A DNA stretch of 64,000 bases from Niastella koreensis GR20-10 (GTDB lineage: Bacteria > Bacteroidota > Bacteroidia > Chitinophagales > Chitinophagaceae). Below the pieces are notes generated by a model, which was not told where the DNA came from, made no database searches, and was given only the letters and a program-made list of their open reading frames with translations. Each line of letters begins with the position of its first letter. Positions within the stretch are counted from its first letter, which is position 1. Below are positions 58,355-64,000 of the stretch, in pieces. The position numbers and the translations under genes were made by a program. The DNA is taken from positions 5,468,744 to 5,532,743 of the forward strand of contig NC_016609.1 in assembly GCF_000246855.1 (NCBI RefSeq), given 5' to 3'.

Positions 58355-61350
58355 AATCCTTTCTTCTCCTCCAACTCCGTTCCCCAATCAACTCCCTTCG
58401 ACGTAGCCGGTACTCCTTCGGCTAACCAGTGCGGCGCAGGCGCTCCTTTCAAAAAGTAATCGAAGTATTGCGAGAGGCGAATGCTCAGGTCTTTGCGGTT
58501 CCTTCTTTCTACCAGGTTATGATCTTCGCCATTGTATTGCAACATCCATACTTTCTTGCCCAGGCGGCGTAAAGCGGTAAAGTATTCAATGCCCTGGTAC
58601 CAGGGCACGGCGCCATCGGCATCATTGTGGGTAATCAACAACGGTGTTGTTACTTTATCGGCCCTGAACAATGGCGAGTTTTTGATGTACAGATCGGGGC
58701 GTTGCCATAAGGTATAGCCAATACGGCTTTGGGTATGTTCATACTGAAACTGCCGGTTGATACCGGTTCCCCAACGGATACCACCATAGGCGCTGGTCAT
58801 GTTGGAGACGGGGGCGCCGGCTTCCGCTGCGGCAAACATATTGGTGCGGGTAACCAGATAAGCGACCTGGTACCCACCCCAGCTTTGTCCCTGAATGGCC
58901 ATTTTGGTGGAGTCGACCCAGGGCTTTCTGGTAAAATATTTTGCAGCAGATACTACCGCATTATAAGCGCTTTCACCAGGCTCGCCTTTTTTGTAATGTA
59001 TATCGGGTACAAATACCAGGTACCCATTGCTTACAAAAAGCGGGATGTTGATGGTGGAGGCGCTGGGCGCCGGCTGGCGATACAGATACAGATCATCAGA
59101 ATTCTTTTCATAGAAGTACAGGATCATGGGATACTTCTTTTTCGCATCAAAATTTTCGGGTTTGAATAACAGCCCCTCCGATTGTTTGCCATCGAACATG
59201 GTCCATTTTGTCAATTCGCAGGTAAGCCAGTTATAATCTTTTTGCTGCGGGTTACTATAATACAAGGGCCTTACCAACACTGAATCTTTATAAAGGGCCT
59301 TAGATCCATTTACATCAGCGTCTGTCCATTCAACCAGGGTATCTTTTAAAATTTCCAGCACAGGCGAAAACTTAAAACTTTCAATCGTATATACATATAC
59401 ATTGCTGTCTTTTGCTTTAAAGATCTGGAAGCCAACCTGAAACTGGCCGTTGGTGCCATAACCAGGAAAGGTGGTGTCACCCACCTCATGAAAAGTCACT
59501 CCACCCTCTTTATTCACCAGATTCAATATTTTGAAAACCACGGTTTGTGTATCAGTGATGGGCTTCGCTTCTTTATCTGTTGGCATATAACGGTAAATGA
59601 TCTTATGCGACCGGCCATAGCCCCTGGTGAAATTATAAGGCGCTTTTTTCCCTTCAGGATCGCATTGCCATACGTCGTACATGTCGTACACATACACATA
59701 CTTATCATTCTTATGCCATGCCATTATCCCATGTGGCAGCGGATCATCCGGATGGTCATCTTCTTCATCGTACAACGGCACCTTGATGCTTTTGGTGATG
59801 TTGGTAATGGCGCCGGTACTTATGGTGTAGGTGAAATAGTTCTTCTGCGTTACATCGTACCAGATCACATATTTTCCGCCGGGCGAAATGTTGAAGAAGT
59901 TGCGGAGTTTTTCTTTTACCACTTTACGGCTGCCATCTACAGTTGAAATAATAAAAGCGGTAGCTTTTGCATATCCCATCCACTGGCTTTCTACGCGATT
60001 GCCTTTTGTGGTAGTGGCCAGCACATACTCTGCATTCTTATCATCGGCCAGCATAATGGTTTCTGCATCTTCAGCACCCAGCTGAATTACCTTATCCTCG
60101 TTTCCATTCAGCACTGCTTTAAAGCTTCTGCTTAATTCAGTTGGCAACTGCACCAGTTGTTGCGGTTGCAGGTAATCATCGTTGTAATGCCAGATGTCTA
60201 ACCGCGCAGTTTCAAAATCAATCAGCGTGGTGTCTTTGGGTTTGCGAACGGGCATTAACCCAAAGAATAATTTTTGTCCGTTTTGGCTGAATTCAGGCGC
60301 CGAGGTTTCGCTTAGCGTCAGTCCGTTTTTTACACCGGTTGTGTTTCTGTCAACCCGCAGGCGGGCGCTGTCCATACCCGTGCGGTAGTAATACAGTTTA
60401 TAAAACTTCTGCAGGGCTTTGGCGCTGCTGTCGCGTTCGGCAATGAAAGCCAGTTGGGCGCCGGCATCGTCGAAGGCAAAATTTTTGGCGGTATTGAAAC
60501 CACGGAAGATGGTATCTGTTTTTCCACCGGCCGTATTGTACCACACTATTGCCGCTTTTTTCAGCGTATCGGCATTGCTGCGGGTTGTTTGTATAATAAA
60601 GGCATTCCCGGCCTTGCTGAAGTAATAATCGCTTACCAGGGGGAACCTTTTTTCTTCCCCGGTATATAAATTCCGCAGCACCAGTTCGGAGCCTTCCTCA
60701 ACCGGTTCGCCCGGTTTTGGTTTGGCTGCCAACTTTGGCGCTTTTAATGCGGCCAGGCCGGCGGTTTTGGCTTCACTGGCTTTGCGGCGAAGGCTATCGG
60801 CAACCCGGGTCAGGCTGTCGGCCATGTGCAGCAGACTATTCAGCTGCGCGGCTGAATCGGGTTGTGGCACCACTGGTGGAACCGGCAGGGCTTTCTCCTG
60901 TAAATACGCCAGCCATTGGCCGGTGCCTTTATCGGGCGTTTTAAACGATTTTATACGGGGAATGCGCAGCACGCTGTCTTTACCTAACTCTACTATGGCC
61001 ATACTGTCCTTAGGCATCTCATCGGCCTTTTTCTTTTTGATCTTAGCATCGCGGGTTGCAGCAAAAAGCGGTTTTATTTTACAGATCACAAAGCGGTTAT
61101 CCCCGGTGATGGCAGCAGCATATCCACGGGTTATTTCTTTGCGGTAAGAATTATCTGTAGCTTGTATAACCAGCATGGCATCCCCTTCCTGCGGGGTTAT
61201 TGTAAATACCACCCATTTGCCATTGTTGCTGATATAGCGTTCATTGATGCTTTGCCAGCCATCATACACAGCATGTGTGAGAGGTTTCTTTTGTGCGGAT
61301 GCATGCAGGCATACCAATAACAAAAGCGGAATGCAGCGTAATTTTCTCAT
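58351..61350 (-). CDS. S9 family prolyl oligopeptidase-type serine peptidase
   Basis: A 999-residue exported protein. The signal ends in HASAQKKP near residue 20. The N-terminal two-thirds form a beta-propeller-like domain, with an inserted Lys/Ala/Pro-rich segment (about residues 190-220, PKLAAKPKPGEPVEEG). The alpha/beta hydrolase domain at the C-terminus has S823 in QGQSWGGYQ, D910 or D912 in HNDADGAVPW and H944 in GEDHNLVER. Its long C-terminal domain resembles dipeptidyl-peptidase/acylaminoacyl-peptidase-like proteins of Bacteroidota (S9). It probably digests peptides in the periplasm or at the outer membrane. It is separated from the EamA gene by the 54-bp palindrome. Confidence 0.88.
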   Translation of the reverse strand: MRKLRCIPLLLLVCLHASAQKKPLTHAVYDGWQSINERYISNNGKWVVFTITPQEGDAMLVIQATDNSYRKEITRGYAAAITGDNRFVICKIKPLFAATRDAKIKKKKADEMPKDSMAIVELGKDSVLRIPRIKSFKTPDKGTGQWLAYLQEKALPVPPVVPQPDSAAQLNSLLHMADSLTRVADSLRRKASEAKTAGLAALKAPKLAAKPKPGEPVEEGSELVLRNLYTGEEKRFPLVSDYYFSKAGNAFIIQTTRSNADTLKKAAIVWYNTAGGKTDTIFRGFNTAKNFAFDDAGAQLAFIAERDSSAKALQKFYKLYYYRTGMDSARLRVDRNTTGVKNGLTLSETSAPEFSQNGQKLFFGLMPVRKPKDTTLIDFETARLDIWHYNDDYLQPQQLVQLPTELSRSFKAVLNGNEDKVIQLGAEDAETIMLADDKNAEYVLATTTKGNRVESQWMGYAKATAFIISTVDGSRKVVKEKLRNFFNISPGGKYVIWYDVTQKNYFTYTISTGAITNITKSIKVPLYDEEDDHPDDPLPHGIMAWHKNDKYVYVYDMYDVWQCDPEGKKAPYNFTRGYGRSHKIIYRYMPTDKEAKPITDTQTVVFKILNLVNKEGGVTFHEVGDTTFPGYGTNGQFQVGFQIFKAKDSNVYVYTIESFKFSPVLEILKDTLVEWTDADVNGSKALYKDSVLVRPLYYSNPQQKDYNWLTCELTKWTMFDGKQSEGLLFKPENFDAKKKYPMILYFYEKNSDDLYLYRQPAPSASTINIPLFVSNGYLVFVPDIHYKKGEPGESAYNAVVSAAKYFTRKPWVDSTKMAIQGQSWGGYQVAYLVTRTNMFAAAEAGAPVSNMTSAYGGIRWGTGINRQFQYEHTQSRIGYTLWQRPDLYIKNSPLFRADKVTTPLLITHNDADGAVPWYQGIEYFTALRRLGKKVWMLQYNGEDHNLVERRNRKDLSIRLSQYFDYFLKGAPAPHWLAEGVPATSKGVDWGTELEEKKGF

Positions 61351-61420
61351 TAGTTAGTTCGGTTAAAAAATAAAATTAATACAAACCGGGCGCATCCGGT
61401 AACCGTTCGTACATAAGAAA

Positions 61421-61474
61421 GAAGCCTCCTTCTTGCCTCTCCGCCAGCTGGCGGAGAGGCAAGAAGGAGGCTTC
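61421..61474. repeat. Perfect 54-bp palindrome between the EamA and S9 peptidase genes
   Basis: Two 27-nt arms with no loop, from GAAGCCTCC to GGAGGCTTC, centre after 61447. On the minus strand a short TTTCTT follows, so it may terminate the EamA gene. The core CCGCCAGCTGGCGG also forms the palindrome at 18275-18288. Confidence 0.95.
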
Positions 61475-61571
61475 AGCAATATTGTTGTATTGAATATTAA
61501 TCTATAGCAATACATTGGTTGAAAAAGAAGTTTGCCTGGTGAAATCAGCACAGGGCGTTGCACGGTTTGTG

Positions 61572-62447
61572 TTATGCTTTTCTCCGGCTTTTGTATACCA
61601 GCCAGGTTTGTAACACCACCGACAGCAGAATTAAAAACAGGCCAATATAAAAGGAACTGGATAAATATTTATCCTCGCGGTAAATAAGAAAGGCCAATGC
61701 GATGCCATACAGGGGCTCCAGGTTATAGGTAAGATTCACGGTGAAGGCAGAGATTTTTTTCAACGCATTCATTGCCAGGTTAAATGCCCACACGGTGCAG
61801 AATAAGGCTAACACCAATAGCCAACCGGCATCTGCCAAAGTGGGGATCAAATGGCCTGCAGGAACAAACTTCAGGTAAAATGGCAGGAGTAACGTAAGAA
61901 AAAAGAACCCGCCGCTTAATTGATACAGTGTTACTGTTTCAGGTTTGTACCGCTTTACCAGCAACTGGTTAAAGACTGTAAACAAACTACACAGCAAGGC
62001 AGAGATCAAACCGATGATGATGCCTGTTTTATATTGCGGATCAAATTGAAAAATAAGATAGATGCCTGCTACCACCAGCAGGCCCAGCAGCAATTCAGTT
62101 TGGTTAAATGGTTTGCGGGTAATGAGCGGTTCCAGGATGGTAGTAAAAAAACCAATGGCCGAAAAACAAACCAGCGCTACCGATACATTCGCATACTTGA
62201 TGCTTGCATAAAAGGTTACCCAATGCAATGCCACTATAATACCAACACCTGTAATACGGGCTATACCAGCCAGCGAAATAGGCCGGCCGCTGCGCTTGAG
62301 TAAACAGATCACCCATAGTACTAACACTGTTATCAGTAAACGATACCAAACCAGCAGGGCTTCATTGAGAGTAATAAGCCGGCCCAGTACACCGGTAAAC
62401 CCGGCCAGGAACACTGCCATGTGCAGTTGTAGAAAAGCTTTACGCAT
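61572..62447 (-). CDS. EamA/DMT family transporter
   Basis: A 291-residue membrane protein with ten hydrophobic segments in two five-helix halves. The first EamA repeat (AVFLAGFTGVLGRLITLNEALLVWYRLLITVLVL) and the second (GLISALLCSLFTVFNQLLVKRYKPETVTLYQL) each keep the family signature of an Arg-rich loop after the second helix. The substrate is unknown; EamA proteins export or import metabolites such as amino acids or purines. It ends in KSRRKA and is followed by the palindrome. Confidence 0.88.
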   Translation of the reverse strand: MRKAFLQLHMAVFLAGFTGVLGRLITLNEALLVWYRLLITVLVLWVICLLKRSGRPISLAGIARITGVGIIVALHWVTFYASIKYANVSVALVCFSAIGFFTTILEPLITRKPFNQTELLLGLLVVAGIYLIFQFDPQYKTGIIIGLISALLCSLFTVFNQLLVKRYKPETVTLYQLSGGFFFLTLLLPFYLKFVPAGHLIPTLADAGWLLVLALFCTVWAFNLAMNALKKISAFTVNLTYNLEPLYGIALAFLIYREDKYLSSSFYIGLFLILLSVVLQTWLVYKSRRKA

Positions 62448-62470
62448 AGGATATGTGAAGGTATATTAAA

Positions 62471-62606
62471 GACCTGTAAGGTGCACCATTTAAGCTGGCG
62501 CATACAGTAAGCTTGCATGCACCTGACAGGTCTTAAAAGAATTAGACCTGTCAGATGGACTTTAACTTTCTGAAAATTCAAGCTAAGGCCGTCCACCTTA
62601 CAGGTC
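62471..62606. repeat. Four alternating copies of a GACCTGTMAGRTGSAC repeat
   Basis: Plus-strand copies at 62471-62487 and 62545-62560 and inverted copies at 62516-62533 and 62592-62606. Each neighbouring plus/minus pair can fold. Variations of one base each. A related copy is at 18226. Confidence 0.9.
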
Positions 62607-62624
62607 TATAAATAAATTATTACT

Positions 62625-63422
62625 CTATTTTGTTTTTGCCAGCACCTGTTCCTGCCCTACCGCAGAATAAGCTGAAACGCCGGTGTTTTTAACCCGGTTG
62701 CGGTAATCTTTGAAAAGGCTTTGCCAGCGCAATTTCAACACGCCCCAGATCCCTTCTTTTACAATGCCTTTGTGCATTTTTGAAACCCCGAATTTGCGGT
62801 CTTCAAAAATAATAGGCACTTCTTTTATTTTAAAGCCGAGTTTCCAGGCGGCAAATTTCATTTCAATCTGGAATGCATAGCCCAGGAACTGGATCTGATC
62901 GAGGTTGAGTGATTCCAGCACTTCGCGGGAGTAACAAACAAACCCGGCAGTGGTATCCTTCACCGGCATCCAGGTTATAATACGGGTATACAATGAGCCG
63001 CCTTTCGAGAGCATGATGCGGTTACGGGGCCAGTTAATGGTGCCGCCGCCTTTCACATACCGCGATCCTACGGCCACATCTGCTCCGCCTGTTGCACAGG
63101 CTTCGTATAAGCGTTGCAGATCTTTGGGGTTATGCGAAAAATCGGCATCCATTTCAAAAATGTACGGGTAACCTCTTTTCAGGGCCCATTTGAAGCCATG
63201 AATATAAGCGGTTCCCAAACCCAGTTTGCCTTTTCGTTCTTCCAGAAATAATTTGCCGGTATATTTAAGCTGACGTTCTTTAACGAGTGCGGCGGTTCCG
63301 TCGGGCGAGCCGTCATCAATTACAAGGATGTGAAAATTATTGTATTGGGCAAAAATGATATCGATCAAATGGCCGATATTTTCCTTTTCGTTATACGTCG
63401 GTATGATTACGATATTTTCCAA
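62625..63422 (-). CDS. Polyprenol monophosphomannose synthase-like glycosyltransferase (GT2)
   Basis: A 265-residue GT2 protein with the dolichol-phosphate-mannose synthase layout: IIPTYNEKENIGHLIDIIF at the N-terminus, the DXD motif in EMDADFSHNP (metal and sugar nucleotide binding), the acceptor loop SRYVKGGGTINWPRNRIMLSKG, and the KDTTAGFVCYSREVLESL and YAFQIEMKFAAWKLGFKIKEVPI blocks. It transfers a sugar, probably mannose, from a nucleotide sugar to a lipid phosphate at the inner membrane. There is no C-terminal membrane segment. The start is TTG at 63422; no ATG is available upstream. It stands in the same direction as EamA, 177 nt away. Confidence 0.9.
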   Translation of the reverse strand: MENIVIIPTYNEKENIGHLIDIIFAQYNNFHILVIDDGSPDGTAALVKERQLKYTGKLFLEERKGKLGLGTAYIHGFKWALKRGYPYIFEMDADFSHNPKDLQRLYEACATGGADVAVGSRYVKGGGTINWPRNRIMLSKGGSLYTRIITWMPVKDTTAGFVCYSREVLESLNLDQIQFLGYAFQIEMKFAAWKLGFKIKEVPIIFEDRKFGVSKMHKGIVKEGIWGVLKLRWQSLFKDYRNRVKNTGVSAYSAVGQEQVLAKTK

Positions 63423-63517
63423 ACAAGTGTAATTGATGATATTGGAATACGAAAATACAATAATTCAAAATGTGAATTATAAAATACACATTTGCAAGTA
63501 AATAAATAGATCGCAGA

Positions 63518-64000
63518 TCACAGCCCCTTCTTTAACAACGTTCTGTTAAAAATTTCGGTCAGCTTTGCCTTGGTATGCATGGGAAAATCGCCTTTCATCA
63601 TCCAATCATAATATTGAGGTTCAGCTTTTAACACATCCACCACTGAACGGCCTTTGTGTTTGCCGAAATTAAATACCTCTACCCCGTTCTCCATAATCAT
63701 ACGGCGGGCAAAGTCTACAATATTATCATCGCCTATGCAGGTAATGATGGAATCCACGCTTGTTCCCAATTGCGGATATTTCTCAATCTGGGCCTGTAAT
63801 ACTTCCCAAGTGGCTACGGCATCAATTTCTGCGCCATGGGCCCCTTCGAGGTTCTTATTACAGTAAAATTTATATGCCGCGCTCAGGGTACGCTGTTCCA
63901 TCATATGGAAGATCTTTTGCACGTCGAGCAACCGGCGGTTGTTAAAATCGAATTCCAGTCCTACGCGTAAGAATTCCTCTGCCAGCAGGGGAATATCAAA
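63518..64000 (-). CDS. 3'-5' exonuclease, DnaQ-like with DUF3820-type tail; start outside window
   Basis: The frame is open to the right edge, so the N-terminus lies outside; TTG 63931 is internal. The visible 160 residues hold exonuclease motif II/III features of the DEDD superfamily (FDIPLLAEEFLRVG, then the YKFYCNKNLEGAHGAEIDAVATWEVL block with the HxxxxD catalytic pair). A linker leads to a C-terminal domain of about 50 residues (FNFGKHKGRSVVDVL, YYDWMMKGDFP) that resembles DUF3820. Such proteins resemble the proofreading epsilon subunit of DNA polymerase III, but most with this tail are stand-alone exonucleases. Function is cytoplasmic. Confidence 0.88.
   Translation of the reverse strand, partial: FDIPLLAEEFLRVGLEFDFNNRRLLDVQKIFHMMEQRTLSAAYKFYCNKNLEGAHGAEIDAVATWEVLQAQIEKYPQLGTSVDSIITCIGDDNIVDFARRMIMENGVEVFNFGKHKGRSVVDVLKAEPQYYDWMMKGDFPMHTKAKLTEIFNRTLLKKGL

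Noticed and set aside
1..64000. tRNA, rRNA, IS elements, prophage or integrase genes
   Set aside because: I looked for tRNA-like cloverleaf and TTCRANNC patterns, transposase motifs and integrase genes by eye and recognised none; a tRNA scan would be needed to exclude a single tRNA gene.

Overview
This window is chromosomal DNA from a member of the Bacteroidota, most likely the Chitinophagaceae (Chitinophaga/Niastella-like). The evidence is two SusC/SusD loci, an ECF sigma/FecR pair, a Bacteroidota-type NUDIX regulator, bacillithiol deacetylase BshB1, a CCDC81-type HU protein, and promoters of the TTTG/TAnnTTTG type. No rRNA, tRNA, IS element, CRISPR array or phage region was recognised. Both ends cut a gene: a universal stress protein on the left and a DnaQ-like exonuclease on the right.

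Layout. Positions 1-2,700: universal stress protein end, LysR regulator, threonine synthase. 2,734-3,373: an A/T-rich cassette with a frameshifted DUF6934 gene and a small Lys-rich ORF. 3,594-4,985: a secreted protein of unknown function. 5,348-8,249: agmatine deiminase and N-carbamoylputrescine amidase (agmatine to putrescine), then BshB1. 8,438-15,186: serine hydrolase, dihydrolipoyl dehydrogenase, DUF4197 lipoprotein, FAD oxidoreductase, four-helix-bundle protein, MFS transporter. 15,536-18,217: PAS histidine kinase and HAD hydrolase.

18,256-30,789 is a beta-mannan utilisation locus: SusC, SusD, TIG-domain surface lipoprotein, GH26 mannanase, Na+/solute symporter, GH130 phosphorylase and AGE-family epimerase on the minus strand, with a divergent AraC regulator. 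The logic is GH26 to mannobiose, 2-epimerisation to mannosylglucose, then GH130 phosphorolysis to mannose-1-phosphate plus glucose. 31,042-31,746 is a NUDIX-fold regulator. 32,283-43,006 is a second locus aimed at a uronic-acid glycan: ECF sigma, FecR anti-sigma, SusC with an STN signalling domain, SusD, GH88 unsaturated glucuronyl hydrolase and GH2 beta-glucuronidase. The first locus is controlled by AraC and its SusC has no STN domain; the second has the full trans-envelope sigma switch.

43,217-64,000 is mostly housekeeping: glutaminyl cyclase, methyltransferase, CCDC81-HU membrane protein, an outer-membrane barrel with a 1008-residue TPR protein, DoxX, thioesterase, PBP4, CinA, a 2-oxoacid dehydrogenase E2, an S9 peptidase, an EamA transporter and a dolichol-phosphate-mannose-type GT2.

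The most unusual content is non-coding. More than twenty intergenic sites carry degenerate direct repeats with a strict 7- or 8-nt period. At least five sequence families recur at unlinked loci, often as two arms of opposite polarity that can fold into long hairpins. They sit at gene 3' ends so precisely that the repeat often supplies the stop codon. One family brackets a four-helix-bundle gene as an inverted pair. Related oddities are a 13-unit array of palindromes at about 21-bp spacing (5,029-5,292), an 11-nt phased region between the sigma and anti-sigma genes, and a perfect 54-bp palindrome (61,421-61,474).
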